The position numbers were made by a program, and so were the translations under genes. Below, in pieces: positions 1 to 9,313 of a stretch of DNA of 64,000 bases (positions are counted from its first letter, which is position 1; each line of letters begins with the position of its first letter). The notes under the pieces were generated by a model that had not been told where the DNA came from, ran no database searches, and worked only from the letters and a program-made list of their open reading frames with translations. Source of the DNA: Martinezella multihospitum. GTDB taxonomy: Bacteria; Pseudomonadota; Alphaproteobacteria; Rhizobiales; Rhizobiaceae. The stretch covers positions 1 to 64,000 of the forward strand of contig NZ_FMAG01000015.1 in NCBI RefSeq assembly GCF_900094585.1, given 5' to 3'.

Positions 1-1533
1 GGGCGCGAACAGCGCGGAGGGATGGACGAAGTGCCCTTCCTGGAAGTGTTCGACGAGCGCCGCGCGCGTGTCCTTGACCCGCTGGCGCGGCAGGACCGGC
101 GTATCCTTGCACGAGCCCTCGAGCGCAGGGCGCGACAGGCAAGATAGAAAATCCTCCGTGCCCATGTTCGGCAGGAAGGCGTCGGCACCGACCATGTCGC
201 CAGCGATCCGCGCGACGATTCCGCTATTGGTCGCATTCTCGCGGCACGAGAAAACGTCGATGAGCATGGAGCGCGCCGCGACGCGCAGCGTGTCCATGTC
301 GAAGGCAAGTTTGCCGTCGGCGTCGAAGAGAACCGCTGCATTCTTTGCCAGCCGGCTGTGGCCGTAGTAAACGCCGGTCGTCACCGAGACATTCTGGCCG
401 GCGAATGCGAGGACCAACAGGGCCATCAACGTGTCATCCTCGATCGGCGCGCGGCCGAGCGCTTCGCGAAGCGCGTCGGTGCGATACTCGCCGATCATTT
501 CGACACCCTTGCGGGTCACGTCCGGACGTGGCCTCGCGATCTCGCCGACATCGTCAGCCACAGTCCCTGGAGAGCTCGCGCTCTTGCCGCCCTTTGCAGT
601 CTTGGCCTCGGGCATCCGATAATGCACGCTCTGCACGCGACCCTCGCGATCGAGATACATTGCGGTGCAATCGGACTTGGTCGGCTTGCCGTAGACGCGC
701 TCGGCTTTGGGCGGCAACTTAACTTCACCCCAGGTCGTGGTTTCGGCGATGACGCCCTTCTTCGGCAGATTCGCCGTCATCCACTCCTGCTGAGCGCCAA
801 GAAAGCCTTCGACGTTCGTGGTGTAGCGGCTGTCCTCGTCAGCCGGCGCAAACAGGTCCTCAACCCACTGGATGCCATAGGCCTGCGCGAGATCGTCGCC
901 GAAGCTGGCATGGCGCGCGTACATGCGCGTCTTCTGCAGCCCCTGTGCGACGCTCCACCAGGAGACCTGCGGATCGCCTTTCGACGGCTTGTGCTTCTTC
1001 CACACCTCCTTCTGCTCATCGAGCGAGGCCGCCGCGATCGTGCGAAGCTGCTGCTCGTTCGGCATGTCGCCCTTGGCCATGTGATCGAGCATCGCCGGCA
1101 AGACGTTGGCGAGCAGACGCAGCTTACGGATCTGGCGAACCGGGAGCGCGAGCGCAACGCCGATTGCTTCCTCGGTCCAGCCGAGCGCGACCAGACGTTC
1201 GATCGCACGCCACTGGTCGACCGGGTTCAACGCGTCGCGTGCGATGTTCTCGATCATCGAGCGCATGGCGCCGTTGTCGTTGGCGACCTCGTCGACGAGC
1301 ACGTCGATTTCCTCGAGACCGGCGGCGATCGCCTGCTTTACACGGCGATGGCCGGCATTGATGACGTAGCCGTTGCCGCCGCCGGCTTCCGGCATGATGA
1401 CGGGTGGCTGGACGATTCCGACCGCCTTGATCGTCGCAAGCAGCAGTGCGTCGGCCTGCGGTGACGACTTCGTCTGACGCGTGCGATCTGGATTCTCATT
1501 CAGCGCGCGCGGATCGATCTTGATGAGATACAT
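1..1533 (-). CDS. ParB/RepB/Spo0J-family partition-like protein (3' end outside window)
   Basis: Reads on the minus strand from ATG at 1533 (preceded by AAAGGAG) and remains open to base 1, so at least 511 codons are present and the C-terminus is missing. The N-terminal part has the ParB nuclease/CTPase-type box INAGHRRVKQAIAAG, followed by an ENIAR box (MIENIARDALNPVDQW) and an HTH-like region (WTEEAIGVALALPVRQIRKL). These identify the ParB/RepB/Spo0J family, which binds parS-like sites or acts in plasmid stability. The protein is longer than a typical 300-350 residue ParB, as in the extended ParB-like proteins of alphaproteobacterial plasmids. No parA lies beside it here, so a direct role in segregation is inferred. 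Confidence 0.85.
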   Translation of the reverse strand, partial: MYLIKIDPRALNENPDRTRQTKSSPQADALLLATIKAVGIVQPPVIMPEAGGGNGYVINAGHRRVKQAIAAGLEEIDVLVDEVANDNGAMRSMIENIARDALNPVDQWRAIERLVALGWTEEAIGVALALPVRQIRKLRLLANVLPAMLDHMAKGDMPNEQQLRTIAAASLDEQKEVWKKHKPSKGDPQVSWWSVAQGLQKTRMYARHASFGDDLAQAYGIQWVEDLFAPADEDSRYTTNVEGFLGAQQEWMTANLPKKGVIAETTTWGEVKLPPKAERVYGKPTKSDCTAMYLDREGRVQSVHYRMPEAKTAKGGKSASSPGTVADDVGEIARPRPDVTRKGVEMIGEYRTDALREALGRAPIEDDTLMALLVLAFAGQNVSVTTGVYYGHSRLAKNAAVLFDADGKLAFDMDTLRVAARSMLIDVFSCRENATNSGIVARIAGDMVGADAFLPNMGTEDFLSCLSRPALEGSCKDTPVLPRQRVKDTRAALVEHFQEGHFVHPSALFAP

Positions 1534-1878
1534 GGGAACGCTCCTTTTGGGTTACGGACCGGCCTTGCCGATCCTTCCTCGTCTTCTTGGCGAAGACACC
1601 CTCCGGCCCGCGGAGCGGACGGGCCGACGCAACTGCGGGCGAGCATCCCTGACCGGCTGGACCAGCAGGGCCGAAGCCCTGCGCAGGACGAAGGGCCGGG
1701 ATTGCGAGAGGCCGCGGTTGAGCGCCAGCGTCGACGGACCGCCCGATCTGCGAGCGGGCTTCTCCCTCCTTGTTTATTTTGTTCTTCCCACTCCAGATGA
1801 TCCGAGCGAAACGGCGGCGCTTCCTGCCGACTGAACCAAAGACAGTGGCCTGCGTTAGATCACTCGAGGAGTATCGAC
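1534..1878. other. GC-rich intergenic region with two strong hairpins
   Basis: This 345-base divergent region holds no convincing gene. It contains an inverted repeat at 1604-1626 (CGGCCCG / CGGGCCG, 9-nt loop) and a hairpin at 1665-1682. On the minus strand the latter is a 7-bp GCAGGGC stem closed by a UUCG tetraloop. Both lie in the presumed 5' leader of the ParB-like gene. Bases 1770-1870 are less GC-rich and should contain the promoter of the DUF305 gene. Confidence 0.5.
1665..1682 (-). promoter_or_regulatory. UUCG-tetraloop hairpin in the ParB leader
   Basis: On the minus strand GCAGGGC-TTCG-GCCCTGC forms a perfect 7-bp stem with a cUUCGg loop, one of the most stable RNA tetraloops. It lies about 130 nt upstream of the ParB-like start. 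No U-tract follows, so it looks more like an mRNA-stability or folding element than an intrinsic terminator. Its function is not known. Confidence 0.45.
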
Positions 1879-2445
1879 GTGAAATACAGCCGCTTCGCAT
1901 GGATGATACTGGTGTCGACCGTTGTTATGTTCGGTCTGATGTACCTCAACACTTATGCATTCGATCACATCGAATACAGTCAGACGCGAACGTGGATGGC
2001 AGTTCTGATGGGAGCGGTGATGGCTCTTATCATGATCGGATTCATGTGGCCGATGTACCCAAACCCCCGCGTCAATCTCGGGATTGCAGCTGGCAGCATC
2101 ATCATTGCCGGGTTGGCGCTCTGGCTAGTTCGAAGCCAGCAGACCGTTGGCGACGTGGCCTACATGAAAGCGATGATACCGCACCATTCGATTGCGATCA
2201 TGACGAGTGAGCGCGCTCATATCCGCGACCCGGAGGTGCGCAAGCTTGCTGACGGCATCATCGATGCGCAGGTCCGTGAGATCGAAGAGATGAAACGATT
2301 GGTCGCGCAACTGGAAAAGCAACCGCCCCTGGCAGACGCGCCTGAACTACCGTCATATCGTGAGAAGGGCGTACCACCGCCGCCGCCGGAAACCGATGCA
2401 AGCACCGGCATCGATACACTGAAACAGCCGCGCGTTGGTTACTGA
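1879..2445 (+). CDS. DUF305-domain membrane protein
   Basis: 188 aa, GTG start with GAGGAG seven bases upstream. Three hydrophobic segments fill the first ~90 residues (FAWMILVSTVVMFGLMYL, MAVLMGAVMALIMIGF, GIAAGSIIIAGLALWLV). The DUF305 signature follows: YMKAMIPHHSIAIMTSE, then residues enriched in Glu and Arg, and a Pro-rich tail. DUF305 proteins are ferritin-like helical proteins of unknown biochemistry, often found near metal or copper resistance genes. The MIPHHSIAI motif is the conserved possible metal-binding His pair. It converges on the helicase-methylase gene and shares no operon. Confidence 0.85.
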   Translation: MKYSRFAWMILVSTVVMFGLMYLNTYAFDHIEYSQTRTWMAVLMGAVMALIMIGFMWPMYPNPRVNLGIAAGSIIIAGLALWLVRSQQTVGDVAYMKAMIPHHSIAIMTSERAHIRDPEVRKLADGIIDAQVREIEEMKRLVAQLEKQPPLADAPELPSYREKGVPPPPPETDASTGIDTLKQPRVGY

Positions 2446-2469
2446 TACGCGGCCGTTTTGCACTCGCGA

Positions 2470-2490
2470 CCTCCAGCCTCGGGTTGGAGG
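2470..2490 (+). terminator. possible stem-loop after the DUF305 gene
   Basis: CCTCCA at 2470-2475 pairs with TGGAGG at 2485-2490 across a 9-nt loop, followed by AT-rich GATAATTAT. It sits between two convergent genes, where a terminator is expected, but there is no proper U-run. Confidence 0.3.
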
Positions 2491-2495
2491 GATAA

Positions 2496-5400
2496 TTATG
2501 CTGCAATCCTCCCGACGCCGTCTTGGCCCGCATCGCTCGCCAATGCACTTTCAAGCTCGTTCAGCGCTAATCGCTTATTGTTCAGCTCTTGCGTGAAGGC
2601 GAATTCACCGCCGTCGCGAGATGCATAGTTCGCAAGCCGCCGCCGGGCATCTGCGAGACGTTGGCGATAGCGGTCGCGCTCGCCCTCAAAGTCGCCGAGC
2701 GCGTGCTCGAGACGAGCGATCGCGCCGAGCGGCGTCACCGTCACCGGCAGCTCGATCTCGTATTCGGCGCCAGTGCGTAGCAGCACCGTCGTATAGCGGT
2801 AACCGTCGCGTCCGAAACGCTCGCCGCTATACTCGACATCGAAGCCGCCGATTGAGGCGATGACGATGTCACCCGCATGCTGGAGCTGAACCAGCGTCAG
2901 GATTTCCTTCATGAGCGCGCGGCCAGCGAGCTTGCGTTCGGTGTAGGATTCGCTCGTCACCGTCATCGTGAAGCCGTCGCCGGAGGTCGAGGTCCGTCGC
3001 TCGATGTCCTGGCCGATCTCACCAATGCGTCGGCTCGAAAATTCGATATCGCGCTCGGCGTCGCGGACCTGCCGCCGGACAGCGTGCTGATCGTCGATAT
3101 GCGCGGCGCGTAAGCGTTCGAGCCGCGCGATGTCGGCCTCGAGACCTGCTTTCTGCATGAGACGCGGGTCACCCGAGGCAATCGCCTTGGCCATCGCGAA
3201 TTGGTTGGCCTGGCTCTCACCCATGTCTTCGAGCCGGCGGATCGACGTGTCGCCCGAGAGCGCTGCGGCGATGAAGCGCGCCTTCCGCTCGTTATTCTGC
3301 CACATCTGCGCGTCGAGGCTGCCCTCGGTCGCGTAGGCATAAATATCCACCTCGTCGTGCTGATTGCCCTGGCGCACGATGCGGCCCTCGCGCTGCTCGA
3401 TCTGCGACGGCAGCCACGGCACGTCGAGGTGATGCAGCGCTTTGAGACGCAGCTGCGCATTCACGCCGGTTCCCATTGTGTCCGAACTTCCGATCAGGAA
3501 GCGCACCTTGCCGGCGCGCACATCGGCGAAGAGGCGCTGCTTGGCCTCCGACTTCTTGAAATCCTGCATGAAGGCGATTTCGGATGCCGGGACACCCCTG
3601 CGGACGAGCTCGTCGCGGATCCAGCGATAGGCGGAGAAGCCGCGCGACTTCTCGACGCTGATCGTGCCGAGATCGGAGAAAATCATCTGCGCGGCACCGG
3701 GCAGTTCGAACGGCTTGCCGTCCGCGCGGATGTAGGTGTTCTCCGTGGTTTCGTTCCAGATGCGGAAGGCGTTGCCGACGAGCTGGTTCAGCTTGTTGTC
3801 GGCCTCGTTATCGTTGTCCGACTCGACCAGGCGCAGGTCGATCGCAGCATGGCGGCCATCCGTGATGACGGACAACAGAATGTCGTCGCCGGGTTCGGGG
3901 GCACGGTCACGCTCCTCGATCGCCTTGATGCGTTCACCGAGCAGCGTCTGGTAGCGCTTGAAGGCCGCGGACGGCTTCGCGGTGAGAATCTGCCGCTTAC
4001 CAGTCGAGATCATCGGCACCTTCACGTATTGGCGCAGATCTTCTGGCATGACGACGTCCGCGAAGGAGCGGAACATCGCGATGAGCTCTGGGACATTGAC
4101 GAAGGTCGCGAACCGCGTGACCGGCTTGTATTTGCCGGACGGCTGCAATTCGAGCTCGGTCGTAACGTCGCCGAAGGTCGATGCCCAGGCATCGAATTCG
4201 TGCAGGCCGCGCTGTGCGAGCGCCTGGTAGCCGAGATAGCGCTGCACCGAGAACATTTCGCCGAGGGTATTGGTGATCGGCGTGCCGGAGGCGAGCACGA
4301 GCGCGCGGCCCGGGTTCCTTGTCTCCACGAAGCGCGACTTCACATAGAGATCCCAAGCGCGCTGCGAACCGTTCGGGTCGACACCCTTCAATGTCGACAT
4401 GTTGGTCGCGAAGGAAAGCTTCCTGAACTCCTGCGCTTCGTCGACGATAATCTGGTCGATGCCGATTTCGGAGATGGTCAGGAGATCGTCCTTCCGAGTC
4501 GACAATGCCTCCAGCCGCTCTTTCAGGCCTTCCTTGAGCCTTTCGAGCCGCTTGCGCGAGACGCGATCGTCGCTCTCGACCTTGGTCAGCAGCGTCTCGT
4601 AGAGCTCGAGCTCGTCCTGGATCATTTCGCTCTCGAATGCGGACGGCACGCTGATGAAACGGAAGGCGGAGTGCGTGATGACGATCGCGTCCCAGGTCGC
4701 GGTCGCCGCGCGCGAGAGGAAGCGGTGCCGCTTGTCTTTGGTGAAATTGGTCTCGTCGGCGACGAGGATCCGCGCGTTCGGATAGAGCGCGAGGAATTCG
4801 CGCGCCGCCTGCGCGAGGCAATGGCCGGGAACGACGAGCATCGCCTTGGCGATCAGTCCAAGCCGGCGCTGCTCCATGATGGCGGCGGCCATCGTCATCG
4901 TCTTGCCGGCGCCGACAGCATGCGCGAGATAGGTCGAGCCGGCCGAGATAACCCGCCAGATGCCGCGCTTCTGGTGCCCATAAAGAACAAAGGCGCCAGA
5001 GGCGCCCGGAAGCTTCAGGTGCGAGCCGTCGAAGGCCCGTGGCGCGATGTTGTTGAAGCGGTCGTTGTAGACGCGCGCCAGACGGTCGGTGCGATCGGGA
5101 TCGGACCAGATCCAGCGCTGGAACGCGTCCTTGATCTTTTGCAGCTTGGTCTTCGCCGCCTCGGTGTCGACGACGTTGAGAACGCGTCGCTCGCTCATCT
5201 CCTCCTTCACCGTGTCGAAGATCTGGGGCACGCGACTGTTCAACGCATCGGCGAGCAGCTCGCCGGCGTGCCGGCGGTCGGTACCCCATTCGGAGGTCCC
5301 TGCCGCCATCCAGCCAAGCTGGCGCGCCTCGACGGTCCACGAGGCGAGCTCGGGCATGTGATGGATCTTGATGTCGGCGCCCATCGTCTCCTTGACGAAG

Positions 5401-7589
5401 GCCACGATGTCGGACGCCGGAATCCATGGCGCGCCGAGCCGCGCCGTGATGTCCGAAGGGTTGAGATCAGCGGGTTGGACGGCAAGCAGCGCGGCGACAT
5501 TGCGCTCGTACTCAGCGTCAAGCGCGGCCGCCGCCTCGGCCGTTTTGTGCTTGTCGCGCACAGGACCCGACAGATAAGCATCCGCTGTCTGCCAGGAACC
5601 GTCAACCGGATCGCGGAAGATGGCGCTGCCGAGCTCTGCAACGACGTCCTCGCATTCGCGATGCAGCAGTTCGGCGATATGCTCGAGATCGACGCGGCCA
5701 CGCTCGTTCAACACCACGGCGAGCGCGTCCGCCGCGCTGGTGATCACCGGCGGTGCCGGCGGCGCGATCACGCGCTCGGTGAAGATCGGCCCGGGTTTGG
5801 CGGTGTTGGTCTCGAGGTCGTAGTCCTCGATCGAGGCGACCAGCCAGCAATCCGGATCGTCGAGGAACGGCTGCAGGTTCGGTCGGCGATGTGTTTCACG
5901 GACCTCGCCGGTTTCATCGTCCTCGGTCATCGAGACGGTCGTGAAATTGATCGGGCCGAAGTCGCGCACGAAACTCGACCAGGCGATACGCAGGCGGACC
6001 TGCGCGTCCTTCCACGGCCGATCGGTTTCCTGGCACTTGAGAACCTCGCGCACCGCGTCGCGGACCGGGATGAGCTTGGCGATAATCCGGATATGCTTCT
6101 CAGGGATGCCGTCAGCGCTGCGGCCCTTACGGACCTTCACCGCGACGGGCCTGCCATCGAGGACCTGCATGACGCCGTGGGCCTTGTCGGCGATGTAGCT
6201 GCCTTCGCGCACATGACGTTCGGACGGCAGGCCGATCTCGGCGAGCTCGTCGCCTAGATCGAGATCAGGATCTACCACGTCAGGTTGGCCGTCGTAGATC
6301 GCCTCGGGGAGACGATCGATCGCAGCGGCAAGAAGAGCCTCCAGAGCCTCGCCCGCACGGGGCAGGCAGGTATAGGTTTCGCCGAACGGGCCGGACGTCA
6401 GCGCGTGCGTCCCGAGAACGAAGGCGGGATGTTGCGCGAACCAGCGGTTGACGCGGATCGCGCCCTCATCGTCGATTGCGGGCCGCACCTCCTCCGTGTC
6501 GAGCCAGGATTGATCGCCGACGCTTTCGCCGGGCTTCCGCTTCCGAAATAAGAGGAAGTCGACAATGACGTTGGTGCCGGCGCCGGCGTGGAAGCTGCCT
6601 TCGGGGGGACGAATGGCTGCGATGAGATCAGCCGATCCGGCGATGTGCTCACGCGCGGAAGAATCCGCCTTGTCCATCGTCCCATGCGACGTGACGAAGG
6701 CAGCGAGGGCCCCTGGTTTCAAAAGGTCGATCGACCGCGCGATAAAGTAGTCGTGCAGCCGAAAGCCCTTCGAACGATACGCCCGATCCGATCGCACGGT
6801 TCGGTCGGAGAAAGGCGGATTGCCGATCGCGAGGTCGAAGGTGGCGGGCAGCTCGGTGCGTGCGAAATCGCCAGTGAGGATCCGCGCCCGCGGCTGCAGC
6901 AGGCGGGCGATGCGTGCGGTGACCGGATCGAGTTCGACCCCGGTCATATGCGAGGCATGGCGCAGCGCGTCCGGCATCAACGCCGGGAATAGCCCGGTGC
7001 CAATGCCGGGCTCGAGCACACGGCCGCCGCGCCAGCCGAGACGCAATAACGCGGTCCAGATCGCCCGGACGATCGGCTCGGGCGTGAAATGAGCGTACTG
7101 CGTGCACCGGGCGAGCGACGCATAGTCGAGCTCATCGACGGCATCCTCGAGCGCGGTGCCGATCTCCTGCCAGCCTTGGCGGAAATCGAGCTCGCCGGGT
7201 CGGCGAAAGACGCCGTTGGCAAGATCGGAAGCACCGAATCCGGTGAACCGGATGAGCCGCTCCTGCTCTTCGCGCGTCGCCGGGCGATGATCGGTCTCGA
7301 TCTCGGCGGCAAGCCGGATGGCGGCGATATTGTCGAGCGCCCGATCCTTCCAGGACCTCGCGAGTTGGCGATCGTCGACGAGGTGGAAGTTGGAGCCGCG
7401 CGCCGAATGATGCGGATCGGGCAATCGCGCCGCGGTCCCAACTGGGAGCGCGGGAGGGGGCGTCGTGGGATCGGGCTCGTCGTCATCGGGGGCAAACGTA
7501 CCGCCGAAAGCGGTCACGCCGAGGCCGAGGCCCGACGAGAGCGCGGTGTTGCCGAAAAGGTCGAGGGTAAAGGGATCGTCATGCGCCAT
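2496..7589 (-). CDS. giant plasmid helicase / N6-adenine methyltransferase fusion
   Basis: 1697 aa. An N-terminal DNA methyltransferase has motif I VLEPGIGTG at 191-199 and the N6-adenine catalytic motif NPPF at 257-260. A SNF2/DEAD-like helicase follows: Walker A AVGAGKT near 890, a DEAQ box (IIVDEAQEF) near 1050, and a C-terminal helicase motif QREGRIVRQG near 1400, then a helical tail. Such proteins are common on alphaproteobacterial plasmids and ICEs. Proposed roles are anti-restriction, DNA modification during transfer, or replicon maintenance; none can be shown from sequence. ATG at 7589 is preceded by AAGGAGACACC. The complementary strand contains a long open frame (3201-6257) that is a codon-bias shadow. 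Confidence 0.88.
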   Translation of the reverse strand: MAHDDPFTLDLFGNTALSSGLGLGVTAFGGTFAPDDDEPDPTTPPPALPVGTAARLPDPHHSARGSNFHLVDDRQLARSWKDRALDNIAAIRLAAEIETDHRPATREEQERLIRFTGFGASDLANGVFRRPGELDFRQGWQEIGTALEDAVDELDYASLARCTQYAHFTPEPIVRAIWTALLRLGWRGGRVLEPGIGTGLFPALMPDALRHASHMTGVELDPVTARIARLLQPRARILTGDFARTELPATFDLAIGNPPFSDRTVRSDRAYRSKGFRLHDYFIARSIDLLKPGALAAFVTSHGTMDKADSSAREHIAGSADLIAAIRPPEGSFHAGAGTNVIVDFLLFRKRKPGESVGDQSWLDTEEVRPAIDDEGAIRVNRWFAQHPAFVLGTHALTSGPFGETYTCLPRAGEALEALLAAAIDRLPEAIYDGQPDVVDPDLDLGDELAEIGLPSERHVREGSYIADKAHGVMQVLDGRPVAVKVRKGRSADGIPEKHIRIIAKLIPVRDAVREVLKCQETDRPWKDAQVRLRIAWSSFVRDFGPINFTTVSMTEDDETGEVRETHRRPNLQPFLDDPDCWLVASIEDYDLETNTAKPGPIFTERVIAPPAPPVITSAADALAVVLNERGRVDLEHIAELLHRECEDVVAELGSAIFRDPVDGSWQTADAYLSGPVRDKHKTAEAAAALDAEYERNVAALLAVQPADLNPSDITARLGAPWIPASDIVAFVKETMGADIKIHHMPELASWTVEARQLGWMAAGTSEWGTDRRHAGELLADALNSRVPQIFDTVKEEMSERRVLNVVDTEAAKTKLQKIKDAFQRWIWSDPDRTDRLARVYNDRFNNIAPRAFDGSHLKLPGASGAFVLYGHQKRGIWRVISAGSTYLAHAVGAGKTMTMAAAIMEQRRLGLIAKAMLVVPGHCLAQAAREFLALYPNARILVADETNFTKDKRHRFLSRAATATWDAIVITHSAFRFISVPSAFESEMIQDELELYETLLTKVESDDRVSRKRLERLKEGLKERLEALSTRKDDLLTISEIGIDQIIVDEAQEFRKLSFATNMSTLKGVDPNGSQRAWDLYVKSRFVETRNPGRALVLASGTPITNTLGEMFSVQRYLGYQALAQRGLHEFDAWASTFGDVTTELELQPSGKYKPVTRFATFVNVPELIAMFRSFADVVMPEDLRQYVKVPMISTGKRQILTAKPSAAFKRYQTLLGERIKAIEERDRAPEPGDDILLSVITDGRHAAIDLRLVESDNDNEADNKLNQLVGNAFRIWNETTENTYIRADGKPFELPGAAQMIFSDLGTISVEKSRGFSAYRWIRDELVRRGVPASEIAFMQDFKKSEAKQRLFADVRAGKVRFLIGSSDTMGTGVNAQLRLKALHHLDVPWLPSQIEQREGRIVRQGNQHDEVDIYAYATEGSLDAQMWQNNERKARFIAAALSGDTSIRRLEDMGESQANQFAMAKAIASGDPRLMQKAGLEADIARLERLRAAHIDDQHAVRRQVRDAERDIEFSSRRIGEIGQDIERRTSTSGDGFTMTVTSESYTERKLAGRALMKEILTLVQLQHAGDIVIASIGGFDVEYSGERFGRDGYRYTTVLLRTGAEYEIELPVTVTPLGAIARLEHALGDFEGERDRYRQRLADARRRLANYASRDGGEFAFTQELNNKRLALNELESALASDAGQDGVGRIAA

Positions 7590-7619
7590 CGTGGTGTCTC
7601 CTTGTGATGAAGGCGCGCG

Positions 7620-7657
7620 CCATCGCTTCCGCCGGTGGCGCCGGCGGGGAGCGATGG
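7620..7657 (-). promoter_or_regulatory. long GC-rich hairpin ahead of the helicase-methylase gene
   Basis: CCATCGCT (7620-7627) pairs with AGCGATGG (7650-7657), and CCGCCGG (7629-7635) pairs with CCGGCGG (7641-7647), around a 5-nt loop. It lies between the DUF3085 stop and the helicase start, so on the minus-strand transcript it could act as a processing, stability or attenuation element. No U-tract follows. Confidence 0.4.
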
Positions 7658-7700
7658 TCGCGAAGGGTTACGGAAAGCGAGGGCCGTGTGGCCCAGGGTG

Positions 7701-8102
7701 TCAGCGGCGGATTGGCGTGATCGACATACTGTCGTCGGTCATCGCGATCGTGAGGTGCGTGCAGTCAGGCAAGGCCGCGATCAGCCGCACGAGCATTTCG
7801 GCGTCGAGGAAGTCGATGCCGTCATCGCCGCCGAAATATTGGCGCTTGTAATGCCAGTGGTCGGGATTGGTCCTCGGATCGCATTCCTCGGCATAGACGA
7901 CTAACGAACGCTGTTGGTGATCGGCAAGCTTGCCGTTCGACATCATGTAGACGCCTTCGTCGCCGACGAGCCAGGCGCCGGGCTTCTCGTCCCTTCCGGG
8001 AGCAAGCCCGTAGTGTGGGTTGCGAAAGCCGCCATTCAGAAAGGCGTCGATGCGCCCGCGCATGATCACGGCGCGCACCGCCGTCACCGAAAACGTGAAC
8101 AT
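7701..8102 (-). CDS. DUF3085-domain protein
   Basis: 133 aa. The core (GAWLVGDEGVYMMSNGKL, then SLVVYAEECDP and a C-terminal region starting FFGG-like YFGGDDGIDFLDAEML) matches the DUF3085 family, small soluble proteins of unknown function found almost only on alphaproteobacterial plasmids and ICEs. It starts 8 bases after the DUF1419 stop, so the two are co-transcribed, probably with the helicase-methylase gene downstream. No catalytic motif is evident. Confidence 0.8.
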   Translation of the reverse strand: MFTFSVTAVRAVIMRGRIDAFLNGGFRNPHYGLAPGRDEKPGAWLVGDEGVYMMSNGKLADHQQRSLVVYAEECDPRTNPDHWHYKRQYFGGDDGIDFLDAEMLVRLIAALPDCTHLTIAMTDDSMSITPIRR

Positions 8103-8110
8103 GGCGGCAC

Positions 8111-8713
8111 CTATGCGGCGATCGCGTCGGGCAGATGGCGCAAATGCACCGGCAACTTCATGGCGATCTGCGCCTCGGTCAGCTGGTCGAGCACCTGGAA
8201 GTCCTTGCGTTGGTCCGAGCCGTACACGATGACGGTGCGCTTACCGCGATCGGCGCGGACAAAGCGCCAGTCGGCGTAGCCGCGATAGGGGTCGTGCGTG
8301 CTGGACCAGATGTGCTCGAGCCTCTCCTCACGCGTCGTGGCGCGAACAGGCCGGCATTCGCGTTCCACGATCGCGGCGCGCATCCGTTCCGGCGATCGCC
8401 GGTCGGCGAGATCGCAATAGCCGTGGAAGTAGCGCACCCGCTCATCGATCTTTAGTTCGAAGAAGACGCTCGTGATGCTGCCGGCGAGAAATTCGCGCAT
8501 CGCGAACATGTCGCCGCGCATCCAGAGCGGCGGGAGTACCTCGAACATGTAGTCGTGCTCGGCCTGGCCAATCTCGAACCATTCGCCGCAATAGAGTTGC
8601 GTCGCGTCGGTGTCGGCACGGTTCGGCCGTTGAGCGTGGCGATCGAACATGCGGAACATCTGCCGGCGGTCGGCGGCACCTTGATAGACCTTGCGGATTG
8701 AGGACGGGGTCAT
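8111..8713 (-). CDS. DUF1419-domain protein
   Basis: 200 aa, ATG at 8713 with AAAGGAG upstream. The block YCGEWFEIGQAEHDYMFEVL followed by PPLWMRGDMFAMREFL and SVFFELKIDERVRYFHGYCD is the DUF1419 signature seen on rhizobial and other alphaproteobacterial plasmids. Function is unknown. The C-terminal third (DWRFVRADRGKRTVIVYGSD) is less familiar. It is the first gene of the DUF1419 / DUF3085 / helicase-methylase unit. Confidence 0.78.
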   Translation of the reverse strand: MTPSSIRKVYQGAADRRQMFRMFDRHAQRPNRADTDATQLYCGEWFEIGQAEHDYMFEVLPPLWMRGDMFAMREFLAGSITSVFFELKIDERVRYFHGYCDLADRRSPERMRAAIVERECRPVRATTREERLEHIWSSTHDPYRGYADWRFVRADRGKRTVIVYGSDQRKDFQVLDQLTEAQIAMKLPVHLRHLPDAIAA

Positions 8714-9313
8714 GATGGGCTCCTTTCAGCCTCGTCGGGCCGGAGCGCGGCTCAACCTTCCGGTTCGCCATCCTCTTCAACCCTTCTGACCCCTCCTTTG
8801 CGGCCGCCTCTCCGGTCCGGTGGGTCAAGGGCCGCGGCACGCGGGCGAAGCCTCCCTTGACGCGCCGGCCGGGCATGCGGCACGTCTTTCATCCTCTCCT
8901 CGTTTCCTTCCTCCGTTTCTTCCTCCGTTCCTTTCAAGCCGGCGGGCTGCTTGGCAGCGTGCATGCGTGCAATAGAACCGCAGCAAGGGGCAGCAATGCC
9001 GCGACAAGGCCTGAAACCGCCGCGCGAGCCCGGACCGCCTTTTCGAAAGGGCAAGCTTCTCAACCCATCGGGAGCCGGGTTTCAGAAGCGGTGCGCCCGC
9101 GCAGTGACTTGCGGATGGAGCGTCTTCGTGACGCAAATTCGACGCAGAAAGCCTGCGAAACAGGTCATCGCTAGCGGTTGTCGTTGTAACAAACGGGCGT
9201 TCGTCAACGAATAGCGCCTGAGTGACGCGGCCAAGCCACTTCTCGGCAGATGGCAACCCAGGAACCCGCAGCTCAATACTTAGAATCTCGCCAACGTATT
9301 AGAGGAAAATGCA
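8714..9313. other. 600-base gene-free region
   Basis: No convincing gene. The left part is a GC-rich minus-strand leader of the DUF1419 gene with an inverted repeat GTCAAGGG (8824-8831) / CCCTTGAC (8854-8861). It contains the 15-mer GCGAAGCCTCCCTTG (8845-8859), which recurs at 14698-14712. The right part (9100-9300) is more AT-rich and presumably carries the promoter of the condensation-domain gene. Confidence 0.5.
8845..8859 (-). repeat. leader 15-mer, copy 1
   Basis: GCGAAGCCTCCCTTG. On the minus strand it reads CAAGGGAGGCTTCGC, so it carries an SD-like AAGGGAGG. It lies about 130 bases upstream of the DUF1419 start, and part of it pairs in the 8824-8861 inverted repeat. An identical copy is at 14698-14712. 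Confidence 0.5.

Noticed and set aside
3201-6257. 1018-codon open frame on the plus strand
   Set aside because: It is antisense to the helicase-methylase gene, which has clear methylase and helicase motifs. The frame is open because of GC-rich codon bias and encodes no recognisable domain.
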